Assembly: GCF_051781005.1 (NCBI RefSeq)
Contig: NZ_JBPWOA010000019.1
Location: 206,943-270,942, forward strand
Direction: 5' to 3'
Origin: Anabaena sp051781005
GTDB lineage: Bacteria; Cyanobacteriota; Cyanobacteriia; Cyanobacteriales; Nostocaceae
DNA length: 64,000 nucleotides
Shown here: piece after piece, positions 31,330 to 39,487 of the stretch
Layout of the letters: each line of letters opens with the position of its first letter
How positions within the stretch are numbered: position 1 is the first letter of the stretch
Notes under the pieces: model-generated
The model's input: only the letters and a program-made list of their open reading frames with translations
Told to the model about the DNA's origin: nothing
Databases searched by the model: none
Made by a program: the position numbers and the translations under genes

Positions 31330-32931
31330 ATGAATTACAACTTCTTTACTAAAAACAAAAATACTACACCTCAAAATCAGCCTATTCCTGGACGGGAAGC
31401 AGAGATGATCAAAGGACGTAGTGGCGGCTATATGTTCGATGCTGGTATTTGGAAAATGCTGCGTCGGTGTCTATTGATAGGCACAGCAAAAAGCACATAC
31501 TACGCAGGTAAAAATGAATTAACGGAAGATTTTGCTAATGTCGTCACCCAAGCCGTTGCGGAAAATCCTGGCCGTGTAGCCGAAGAAATTCTCTATGCTA
31601 GTGATGGTCGCGCCATCAATAACAGTGCGCCTATTCTCGCTTTAGTATTGCTTTCAATGGGTGAAACACCAGAAGCTAAAAAAGCATTTGGTGAAATTTT
31701 CCCCCAAGTTGTCCGCACAGGTAGCCATTTCTATGAATGGTTGAACTACACCAAATCTCTGCGGGGTTTCGGTAAAGTGATCCGAGAAGCGGGTAAAAAT
31801 TGGCTTTCACGGGAAGATGTCAAAGGATTGGCTTATCAACTTTTGAAATATCAACAACGTCAAGGTTTTACTCACCGTGACGCTTTGCGGTTGTTCCACG
31901 TCAACCCACCTACAGAAAATCACCGTCAATTATTTGAGTGGGTAGTGAAAGGTTGGGAAGATTTACCAGCAGATATACCCTCAGATGCTTTAGCGCAGAT
32001 ATGGTGGTATGAATGGTTAAAGCGCAATCCTAGCGAAACTCATACAGCTATTTCTCAAGGACGCTTAACCCATGAAATGACTGCACCTGTGGGCAAAATG
32101 GATCAGCAAGCTTGGAATTTGCTCTTTCAAGAAATGCCTATCGGGGCAATGTTGAGGAATTTAGGTTCTTTGACTCAATTGGAAGTTTTGCGGGCTGATG
32201 AAACCGCAAATTTGCGGCGTGTGGAAGCAGTTCTCAATAACCAAGAACATCTGCGAAAAGGTCGAATTCATCCCATTGATGTTTTAAAAGCACTCAAAAC
32301 CTATCAATCTGGAGGTAGTTTAGGACGCAGTAAGAAGACTTGGAAACCAGTTTCCCGCATTGTGGACATTTTGGAAAAGGCGGTGGAACTGTCTTTTGAG
32401 GTAGTAGAACCGACTGGGAAAGTGTTTATGCACGCCGTAGACATTTCTGGTTCTATGGGTAGCTTGGTTGCAGATATGGGTTTGAGTTGCTGTGAAATTG
32501 CCACAACAATGGCTTTGGTAACAGCTAAGGCTGAGACAAATTATGAGATTCGCGGTTTTTCTACTAAGTTTAAAGATTTAGAAATTACTGCGAAGGATAG
32601 TTTTAGTTCTGCGGTTCGCAAAGCTAGTAACCAAAACTTTGGCGGAACTGATGCTTGTGTAGCTTATGACTGGATGATTAAGAATAAGTTTAAGGCTGAT
32701 GTTGTCTGTTTTTGGACTGACTCAGAAAGCTGGGCTGGTAATAAGCATCCTAGTCAAGCTTTGAAGGAATACCGAAAAAAGGTAAATCCTGATGTGAAAG
32801 CGGTTTATGTGACTTTGACACCTTACCAGATTTCTTTGGTAGATCCTCAAGATCCTTTGTCTTGGGATTTGGGAGGATTTGATCCTGGTATTCCGCGCAT
32901 CATCCAGATGTTAGCTAATGATGATTTATAA
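31330..32931 (+). CDS. rsr: Ro60/Rsr ortholog (TROVE and von Willebrand A domains)
   Basis: This 533-residue bacterial Ro60 protein is a ring-shaped RNA-binding protein that holds Y RNAs on its outer surface. In Deinococcus it works with exoribonucleases in rRNA maturation and decay. The TROVE domain (about 20-355) shows IPGREAEMIKGRSGGYMFDA, FANVVTQAVAENPGRVAEEI, DGRAINNSAPILALVLLSM and KSLRGFGKVIREAG. The C-terminal von Willebrand A domain has an intact metal site: DISGSMGS (Asp371, Ser373, Ser375), GGTDA (Thr440, Asp441) and WTDSESW (Asp464). Length equals the family norm. Tandem Y RNA genes lie upstream and one lies downstream (32989). No rtcB or pnp gene is adjacent. Confidence 0.95.
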   Translation: MNYNFFTKNKNTTPQNQPIPGREAEMIKGRSGGYMFDAGIWKMLRRCLLIGTAKSTYYAGKNELTEDFANVVTQAVAENPGRVAEEILYASDGRAINNSAPILALVLLSMGETPEAKKAFGEIFPQVVRTGSHFYEWLNYTKSLRGFGKVIREAGKNWLSREDVKGLAYQLLKYQQRQGFTHRDALRLFHVNPPTENHRQLFEWVVKGWEDLPADIPSDALAQIWWYEWLKRNPSETHTAISQGRLTHEMTAPVGKMDQQAWNLLFQEMPIGAMLRNLGSLTQLEVLRADETANLRRVEAVLNNQEHLRKGRIHPIDVLKALKTYQSGGSLGRSKKTWKPVSRIVDILEKAVELSFEVVEPTGKVFMHAVDISGSMGSLVADMGLSCCEIATTMALVTAKAETNYEIRGFSTKFKDLEITAKDSFSSAVRKASNQNFGGTDACVAYDWMIKNKFKADVVCFWTDSESWAGNKHPSQALKEYRKKVNPDVKAVYVTLTPYQISLVDPQDPLSWDLGGFDPGIPRIIQMLANDDL

Positions 32932-32988
32932 GTGTTGCTGTAAATTGTCTGATGAGGGATAAATATAAGTTTATCCTTTGTCTTTCCT

Positions 32989-33098
32989 GGCGGGTTTCCC
33001 TCGTTCGCAATTTGCCTTTTAGGCCGATGAATGTAGGGTTATCGGATAACGTCTCCACCATATTTGGGGATTAGCGGGTTCAATTCCCGCACCCGCCA
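32989..33098 (+). ncRNA. Y RNA F: Ro60-proximal copy with acceptor and T arm only
   Basis: Acceptor GGCGGGT (32989-32995) pairs with ACCCGCC (33091-33097). The T arm is perfect, GCGGG-TTCAATT-CCCGC. There is no D arm: the chain goes straight into the Ro module, CCCTCGTTC...TTGCCT-TTT-AGGCCGATGAATGTAGGG and GTTATCGG. A further hairpin TCTCCA-CCATATT-TGGGGA, with a 7-base loop like an anticodon arm, lies before the T arm. It is 57 bases after the Ro60 stop. A Ro60-proximal Y RNA is the usual bacterial arrangement. CCA is not clearly encoded (GCCATTT). Confidence 0.7.
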
Positions 33099-33147
33099 TT
33101 TTTATGTCTCACGCAAAGGCGCAAAGGCGCAAAGAGGAGTAGAAGAG

Positions 33148-35244
33148 TTAGTTTTTGAATGGGTGTTTTTCTATTTCTTCGATGGGTAGGAGTAGGGTGT
33201 CTTCGATGTGCGATCGCACTTCTGGGGAAGCATTACAATCGCTCTGTAAACATCTTACTAGTAATATATTGACATTGTAGTAGTGTCTCAGAGTAGATTT
33301 TTCCTCGTCAGTAAAATTCCAATTGTGAGCAATATCTCGATATTTAATAAGTAAATTTCTTAATTGTTGATACCACAAAATACTATTTTTATTAGGTATC
33401 TGCTTTATCAGTTCTTTTAGCCTATCTATTATTTCGCCTTCCAAAGAAAAAGCATGAATATAGCGATTAAATTTTTTGTTGCAAATAGACCAAATGAGTT
33501 CTTGTAATTCTACTACTACATAAGCAATATTAAATTTTTGATAAGCATCTAGATATTGATTCGGGGTGATAATTATATCATCATAATAATCCCAATAATC
33601 AAAGTAATCAGCATGATAATTATAGTCGAAATTTCCAATCATTTCTAAACCAAATTTAAATTGTTTATCAATAGATATAGCAAGTTGTAATAGAAGATTG
33701 TTATTTATAGTATTACTCTTTGATAGAATATTTTGGAGAATAAAATCTATTTCAAAAAATAAAGCTCTTACGGCAGATTTATTTTTAATTTTTTCTTTTT
33801 CTAAAGATTTATTGTTGATCCATCTTAAAAATTTCTGATACTTTTCAGAATGAACAAGGTTGTCAAATTGATTTTTCAAGAAAATCAAATTTTCAGCTTC
33901 TAATTCTTTTAGTTGACAAAAATTATCTATAGCAGCAGAACGAATTACAGGAACTAGGAAATAGTTATAACAATTTTGTTTAAGCAAAGTTTGTTTAAGC
34001 AAAGAGCGGGATATTAGTTCATCAATTATTCTTTGTCTTCTGTTCTTTGGAACATCCCAAAGCAAGTAAAACAACCATGTTTTTGACAAAATGATATTCT
34101 GTTCAGGGTAGCCACCAAAACGACACAACAACCTATAAGCCTGAAAGTTATCATTTTTGAGTTTATCAAACTGCGATTGTACAAGTTGTTCTACAGAAGG
34201 ATGTCTTAATAAATCCTCACTGTTAGATTTCCAGTAAGCTTTTAAATCTCCTTGTGATTCCTTTAAAATATCCGCAGCAAGCAGTGACATGGACACAGCA
34301 TTACCACCATAATTTCGCCATATTGCGTTTAGAGAATCATTCTCTATTTTTATTTCTTTACTTTCAAAATATTCTTTCCATGTGTCTTGACTTAATCCCA
34401 CTAAATCATAATCCTTAAAACTTGGTGAACTAAAGATTTTATGCTCATAGATTTGCTCACGACTGGTAATTAATGTAATATTCTGAACATTTTTATCATT
34501 CAAAACTTCTAATAAATCTACATAATTTTTATGTGTTTCTACAAATTCTCCATTTTTAAGTGCAGGTTCGAGGTTATCAATTAAAATACCAATTTTTTTC
34601 TGTTGTAGCTGAGTTTTAAGTTGTTCCAGCATCGTCATAAAATTTCCTACTGGTTTAACTTTAAAGTAATCTGCTAACTTTAACTTTACCCAATCTTCAA
34701 CAGAATTAAGGTTTTCAGATGTCGTTCCTACACTTAGTTTAAGATATTCTAAACCTTGAATTTCAAACCATTTTTCAGCCAAGGTTGTTTTACCAATACC
34801 ACCCTCAGCTTTAATTAGGATAACTTTTGCACCTTCATTAACTAGGTTATTGAGTTTTTCAATATCTTGATCACGTCCTAAAAAATCAGGATCTTTAAAT
34901 TTTGAAACTTCAGAAACTAATTCGTGAGGTTGCGGGTTTGTAGTGGAGTGCGACGAGTTCGTATTTGATGAAGTGAATATTTCTGTTAGTTGAGGTAGTT
35001 CTACCCCTAACGCAGCAGCTATTTTTTCCAGTGTCTCTAATTTAGGTTCAGCAGTATAACCATTAACAATTTTGCTGATAACACTTTTATCTATACCAGT
35101 TACTTGTTCTAGTTTGTATTGGCTAAAATTTTTATCTTTGAGTAATTTCTTAAAAGTTTCTCCAGATTCTTTGTATTTTCTAACTTTTTTTAGCACTTTG
35201 GATATTCCTTTATGTTCAACCTTGTTCAACGGTTGCACGTTCAA
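33148..35244 (-). CDS. XRE-type HTH fused to an NB-ARC-like STAND ATPase
   Basis: The 698-residue protein has an N-terminal helix-turn-helix of the XRE type (about 33-90: FSQYKLEQVTGIDKSVISKI, then LETLEKIAAALGVELPQL). It is followed by an NB-ARC-like ATPase (about 118-400: Walker A IKAEGGIGKTTLAEKW, Walker B KKIGILIDNLEP, sensor ITLITSREQ, GxP-like region). The C-terminal part (about 400-690) is helical and AT-rich with no recognised repeat. Similar HTH-STAND proteins are regulators or defence proteins in cyanobacteria; I cannot decide. The first codons (TTG at 35244, GTG at 35238) overlap TTGAAC repeats, so the start is uncertain. Its stop is 50 bases from Y RNA F. Confidence 0.75.
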   Translation of the reverse strand: MNVQPLNKVEHKGISKVLKKVRKYKESGETFKKLLKDKNFSQYKLEQVTGIDKSVISKIVNGYTAEPKLETLEKIAAALGVELPQLTEIFTSSNTNSSHSTTNPQPHELVSEVSKFKDPDFLGRDQDIEKLNNLVNEGAKVILIKAEGGIGKTTLAEKWFEIQGLEYLKLSVGTTSENLNSVEDWVKLKLADYFKVKPVGNFMTMLEQLKTQLQQKKIGILIDNLEPALKNGEFVETHKNYVDLLEVLNDKNVQNITLITSREQIYEHKIFSSPSFKDYDLVGLSQDTWKEYFESKEIKIENDSLNAIWRNYGGNAVSMSLLAADILKESQGDLKAYWKSNSEDLLRHPSVEQLVQSQFDKLKNDNFQAYRLLCRFGGYPEQNIILSKTWLFYLLWDVPKNRRQRIIDELISRSLLKQTLLKQNCYNYFLVPVIRSAAIDNFCQLKELEAENLIFLKNQFDNLVHSEKYQKFLRWINNKSLEKEKIKNKSAVRALFFEIDFILQNILSKSNTINNNLLLQLAISIDKQFKFGLEMIGNFDYNYHADYFDYWDYYDDIIITPNQYLDAYQKFNIAYVVVELQELIWSICNKKFNRYIHAFSLEGEIIDRLKELIKQIPNKNSILWYQQLRNLLIKYRDIAHNWNFTDEEKSTLRHYYNVNILLVRCLQSDCNASPEVRSHIEDTLLLPIEEIEKHPFKN

Positions 35245-35254
35245 CTAGTTGCAC
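35214..35254. promoter_or_regulatory. Heptamer cluster, candidate operator of the HTH-STAND gene
   Basis: Three GTTCAAC heptamers (35214, 35224, 35239) and two GTTGCAC heptamers (35232, 35248) are packed in 41 bases at the start of the HTH-STAND gene. GTTGCACGTTCAAC is an inverted repeat (GTTG...CAAC). This is compatible with autoregulation through its XRE domain. Confidence 0.45.
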
Positions 35255-35334
35255 AACTACAACTATTCAGATTTTAAACGATAAAGCAAACTAGTGAATA
35301 GCAAGACAACCGATAAAGATAAGGAAAAATTCAA

Positions 35335-35619
35335 ATGCGTCAAAATCATCAACAACAAGAAGCTATTCAACTAGAGTTACTCAAAAAAACCTCTAAAGGT
35401 TGGGAATCTACTCTTCCCACAGTAGAATCATATAACTTTACAACGGATCAAATAGAGCATCGCTTTGGTATTTTGCGTAAAGAGTTATATAAAATCAGGA
35501 GTAAACCATATTGTTGTGGTTCATCAACTTTGCTTTTTTTACATATACAAAAAAATAAATGGCAAGTTTACAGCCTCAATCCTGTGCAAGTTGGGAAATC
35601 TGATAAAACAACTATCTAA
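35335..35619 (+). CDS. Small hypothetical protein divergent from HTH-STAND
   Basis: This 94-residue protein has no recognised domain. It contains a basic middle (RFGILRKELYKIRSKPYCCG) and a beta-like end (LLFLHIQKNKWQVYSLNPVQ). An ATG start at 35335 is preceded by AAGGAAAA at a reasonable distance. It reads divergently from the HTH-STAND gene, 90 bases away, so the operator cluster could control both. It might be a partner of that ATPase, but I see no evidence beyond position. Confidence 0.5.
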   Translation: MRQNHQQQEAIQLELLKKTSKGWESTLPTVESYNFTTDQIEHRFGILRKELYKIRSKPYCCGSSTLLFLHIQKNKWQVYSLNPVQVGKSDKTTI

Positions 35620-35652
35620 ACATTTATTTTAGAATTGCCTACCAAACCTTTT

Positions 35653-35679
35653 GTTGGGTTACACTGTCGTTAACCCAAC
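35653..35679. repeat. GTTGGGTTA/TAACCCAAC hairpin repeat
   Basis: A 9-bp inverted repeat between converging genes. A related copy occurs at 31171-31198 and a longer GTGGGTTA version after leuA (about 41085-41152). It may serve as a bidirectional terminator here. Confidence 0.55.
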
Positions 35680-35734
35680 CTACTTTTCAGATTTTGCTGT
35701 GGGGTAGTTTTATGTTTATCTAAAATACATTCCT

Positions 35735-38062
35735 TCACGATATTCCCGTCCAAGGTGTGGTGGGAGAGTCAGAATCAACTAAAGATAAATTATCTGTGGA
35801 ATACTTTGTATTGCAGCCAATTTTGCCATCTTCACAAATTGGTAACTTATTTAGTTCATCTAACACCTCTAATGCAGATTGATATCGTTGTTTATAATCA
35901 TCCAAAGTCATTTTATTAATAATTTCTGTTAAAGGCTGACTCACTACGGCTTTGTCAATCCATTTCACTTCTCCATCCATATCTCTTGCTAATTCATGGG
36001 GAGAAATACCAGTTAAAGCCTTAATTCCAATCATGCCAATGGCGTAAATATCGCTATTATATTTAGGACGACCAAAACATTGCTCGCTAGGTGCATAACC
36101 CTTAGTACCAATACCAATTGTGAAAGCTGTTGAATCAAGATTTTCGGTTATTTGAGTGCTGACTTCTTTGACTGCACCAAAGTCAATTAATACGAGTTTC
36201 CAATCTGAATGACGGCGGATAATATTGTTGGGTTTGATGTCTCTATGAATTACACCATTTTCATGGACAAATCTTAATATTTGCAATAGTTCTTTTAACA
36301 GCGTAATTGCTAAACTTTCTGTGATACACTTGCCGGAAAGCAATTCCTGATTTAAAGGATGTCCAAGTATGTATTCTTGCACTAAATAAAATTCTTCGTC
36401 TTCTTCAAAATATGCTAAAAGCTGAGGAATTTGATTGTGTGTTCCTAGTTTTTCCAGAGTTTTCGCTTCTGCACTAAATAAACGCCTAGCCAGTGATAAA
36501 CTTTCTGCTTTAGTTGTGGCTGGTTTTAGCTGCTTGACTACACATTGTGGGTTTCCAGGACGTTGTATATCTTCAGCCACATAAGTTTCACTAAATCCAC
36601 CTGCACCCAAAACTTTAATAATTTTGTAGCGTGCGGCGAGTATTTTACCATTCAATGCTAAATCCCTTTGCTGAATTAGGTCTTGCAGGTCTTCTTGTTG
36701 GCTGATAATTTCTTGAACAATGGGAGAAGATTTGTATTTTTGGAAAATTAGGAATAATTTTTGTTTGTTGATTTTTTCTCTAGCGACTTCAGTGACTAAA
36801 TAAGAGAGTCCAGTCAGTGCGATCGCTATCATGGGTACTATAGTCGGGAATATTAGTTGACCATAGATAAAGCTGCTATAGCTGATTACTCCCCACACAC
36901 TAGCCAAAGCTATACTCAACAAAAATCTACTAACACCCCTTTTTTTGATGGTGACAATCACAGACGCACCACCAACTAGTAGCAGCACAAACAGACCACG
37001 TAATATGGGACTTGTAATTGCTGTACCAATAGTTTTATTTTCCATCAAGGTAGCGATCGCATGAGCATGAATTTCTACCCCAGCCATACGATCATTTGCT
37101 GAAACAGCTACTCGATGATAATCATTGCTTAGTTGCGATGTTGCACCAATTAGCACGATCTTATTTTGGAAAACCCTTCCCTGTTGTAAATAATTGTTCC
37201 AATTTTCTGAATCAAACACATACCAAAACGGAACTATCTTAAATCTATCTCCATTTCCCCAAAAATAAATGCGATCGCCCCTAGGTGGAGGATAATTCTC
37301 TTGTGCTACTCCTAAAACTGCTTCCCCAAACGAGGGTATTTTAGTTGTAATCACATTGTCTTGAGCTAAAAACTTGGAATATTCACTAGCCAAGCGGTGA
37401 ACCTTACCATCCTCCTCCAAGGGAAAATTTACTGAACCAATAGACACAGAACCCATGCGAAACATTTCTTGCGGTTGGGTCAATTGCTGGAATGATCCTT
37501 GATGTGTCGTAAAATTCTCATAGACTGCGGCTAAAGTAACTTTGCTGCCATATTGTTGTAAAACTGTCTGTAATTGCCGATCATCAGCCTCACCATAACT
37601 ACTCGGCCTATCAAAAACTATATCCAAAGCTACCGCACGCGCACCCGCTTTCATCAACTTGCTAATCACTTGAGCATAGGCTACACGTTTGTAAGGAAAA
37701 GATTTTAGTGGTTCTAAGTAGGCATACTGTTGAGGATCAGTCCTATAATACTGTTCAGGAATTGATATCGACTGATCATCAACTGCCAAAATCACAATAT
37801 CTTGCGGTGCCGTCATTGGCCCACGTATTTGAAAAAAGGTAGTTAAAGCTTGAGTTTCTATCAATTTTACCCAACCTCCACCAGAAGCACTCAGCACTGC
37901 TGCCAGCATTGCCGAAGTACCAGTGAGCAGATGACCAAAACGCACCATTAGTTTAGACTGGTGTAACGAGGCAGTTAAATTTCCTTTTGTGAATTTACTT
38001 AACTGGCTCTGGGCAGCAGATAGTGATTTTTTAATTGAGGTCGATCTAGGTTCTTCTGCCAT
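35735..38062 (-). CDS. CHASE2-domain serine/threonine protein kinase
   Basis: The 775-residue membrane kinase has an N-terminal membrane span (about 45-65), then an extracytoplasmic CHASE2 sensor (about 70-325, AVDDQSISIPEQYYRTDP, ALDIVFDRPSSYGEADD, VLIGATSQLSNDY). Three spans follow (about 345-420), then a cytoplasmic Hanks-type kinase (about 475-740). Kinase motifs are GAGGFSETYVAED (P loop), VVKQLK (catalytic Lys), HRDIKPNNII (catalytic loop), DFGAVKE and GTKGYAPSEQ. All catalytic residues are present. This CHASE2-STK fusion is typical of filamentous cyanobacteria. The signal sensed is unknown. It is monocistronic with a long upstream region. Confidence 0.9.
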   Translation of the reverse strand: MAEEPRSTSIKKSLSAAQSQLSKFTKGNLTASLHQSKLMVRFGHLLTGTSAMLAAVLSASGGGWVKLIETQALTTFFQIRGPMTAPQDIVILAVDDQSISIPEQYYRTDPQQYAYLEPLKSFPYKRVAYAQVISKLMKAGARAVALDIVFDRPSSYGEADDRQLQTVLQQYGSKVTLAAVYENFTTHQGSFQQLTQPQEMFRMGSVSIGSVNFPLEEDGKVHRLASEYSKFLAQDNVITTKIPSFGEAVLGVAQENYPPPRGDRIYFWGNGDRFKIVPFWYVFDSENWNNYLQQGRVFQNKIVLIGATSQLSNDYHRVAVSANDRMAGVEIHAHAIATLMENKTIGTAITSPILRGLFVLLLVGGASVIVTIKKRGVSRFLLSIALASVWGVISYSSFIYGQLIFPTIVPMIAIALTGLSYLVTEVAREKINKQKLFLIFQKYKSSPIVQEIISQQEDLQDLIQQRDLALNGKILAARYKIIKVLGAGGFSETYVAEDIQRPGNPQCVVKQLKPATTKAESLSLARRLFSAEAKTLEKLGTHNQIPQLLAYFEEDEEFYLVQEYILGHPLNQELLSGKCITESLAITLLKELLQILRFVHENGVIHRDIKPNNIIRRHSDWKLVLIDFGAVKEVSTQITENLDSTAFTIGIGTKGYAPSEQCFGRPKYNSDIYAIGMIGIKALTGISPHELARDMDGEVKWIDKAVVSQPLTEIINKMTLDDYKQRYQSALEVLDELNKLPICEDGKIGCNTKYSTDNLSLVDSDSPTTPWTGIS

Positions 38063-38874
38063 ATCGTGTTACTCATTAATTTAAGTACAACACTGTTATC
38101 TATACACAGAATGTCTCAGTATTAACATTTGGAAATCAAACTCTTATACATTACTCAAGTATGCTTTAATTTCAATCAAACTCGCATTGTTACAGTACCC
38201 CTAAAGAACACCCATCTAGATACTGCCCTATTTTCCTTGTCACTAAATTTCTATCTGTGATTGTTGCACAGATATCTACCAGATATGCTTCACCTTTGCA
38301 ATTGGTTATGGTGAGATTCTATCCTAGCTTGAGGACTTGACTTAACCAAAAGGACAGCAGGAGAAGGTTAAATTTTTATCCTTCTATCACTAATTGGTCC
38401 CATCTTGGTTTAGCAAAGTCCAGGCAAAAGGCAGCTTCTGAACAATGGTATACTAAGCAACCTTCCTTGTAAGTCTCTTCTCTGTGGTCAAATCTTGATG
38501 TTTACCAGAAATCCATTTTTACTATTGAGGAACAAAATCTATTGATGGGCATCAGCCTAGATCCTATTCAAAGTCCATACCATACCTCTTTAGGAGTAAA
38601 CTTGATCGATATACAGATTACAATCCTGTTACTCAGTCGATTTTCTTGGTAGATTTTGATCACGGGGTATCTTGGAAAGAGTTGGAGGTTAAACAGGTTC
38701 AGTTAGCGAGTATATCAAATTTAATGTTTTAGCCAATTTTATGCTTTGACAGAGGTAAGATAAAAGCTATACATGAAAACTACCTTTATAGATATTAGCG
38801 ACCTTGCCAATTAAGAATTGCTATAATCTATTGTTCCATCTTACATTCTTATCTATTATTAGGTGTAAATTTCT
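38063..38874. other. Long intergenic region, possible gene remnant
   Basis: About 0.8 kb between the CHASE2 kinase and the NYN gene. A codon-like stretch around 38390-38472 (NWSHLGLAKSRQKAASEQWY then a stop) and another at about 38640-38730 hint at a decayed gene, but no start or family is recognisable. No RNA structure was identified. Promoters of both flanking divergent genes should be here. Confidence 0.4.
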
Positions 38875-39396
38875 ATGGGTTCTCCAATGAATCGTCTGTC
38901 TATTTTTGTAGACGGAAACAATATGTTCTATGCTCAACAAAAAAATGGCTGGTTTTTTGACCCGCGACGGGTATTAGAATATTTCAAAAACGAGCAGTCA
39001 GACACAACATTAATTAATGCCTTTTGGTACACAGGCTTAAAAGATCCACAAGATCAACGCGGTTTTCGAGATGCACTGATTAGTTTGGGATATACAGTCC
39101 GCACCAAAATTCTTAAAGAATACTATGATGATGTTTCTGGTCGTTACTCGCAAAAAGCGAATTTAGATATTGAAATTGTTGTAGATATGTTTAATACGGT
39201 AGACCAGTATGACCGAGTTGTTTTATTTAGTGGTGATGGAGATTTTGAAAGAGCTATAGAACTATTACGTTCTAAAAATACGCATATAACAGTTGTATCA
39301 ACAGAAGGAATGATCGCTAGAGAATTGCGTAACGCCACTGATAGATATATAGACTTGAACGATATCAGAGACCAGATAGAAAAAACTGAAGCTTAG
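38875..39396 (+). CDS. NYN-domain protein (LabA/DUF88-like)
   Basis: This 173-residue PIN-like fold protein belongs to the NYN/LabA group. Conserved acidic motifs are IFVDGNNMFYAQ (about 9-20), KANLDIEIVVDMFNTVDQYD (about 101-120) and LFSGDGDFERAIELL (about 123-137), forming a probable metal-dependent RNase site. In cyanobacteria LabA acts in negative feedback on clock-controlled expression, but paralogues are common, so I do not transfer that role. The start may be the ATG at 38875 or the one four codons downstream. It is followed 91 bases later by leuA on the same strand. Confidence 0.82.
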   Translation: MGSPMNRLSIFVDGNNMFYAQQKNGWFFDPRRVLEYFKNEQSDTTLINAFWYTGLKDPQDQRGFRDALISLGYTVRTKILKEYYDDVSGRYSQKANLDIEIVVDMFNTVDQYDRVVLFSGDGDFERAIELLRSKNTHITVVSTEGMIARELRNATDRYIDLNDIRDQIEKTEA

Positions 39397-39487
39397 TAAA
39401 ATTAATAATTATTTACAAAGCCAAGAGTTAGAAAATAAAGTTCCAGGTATTTTAAGCCCACAGTTAACACTAAACAACCCAAAACCA

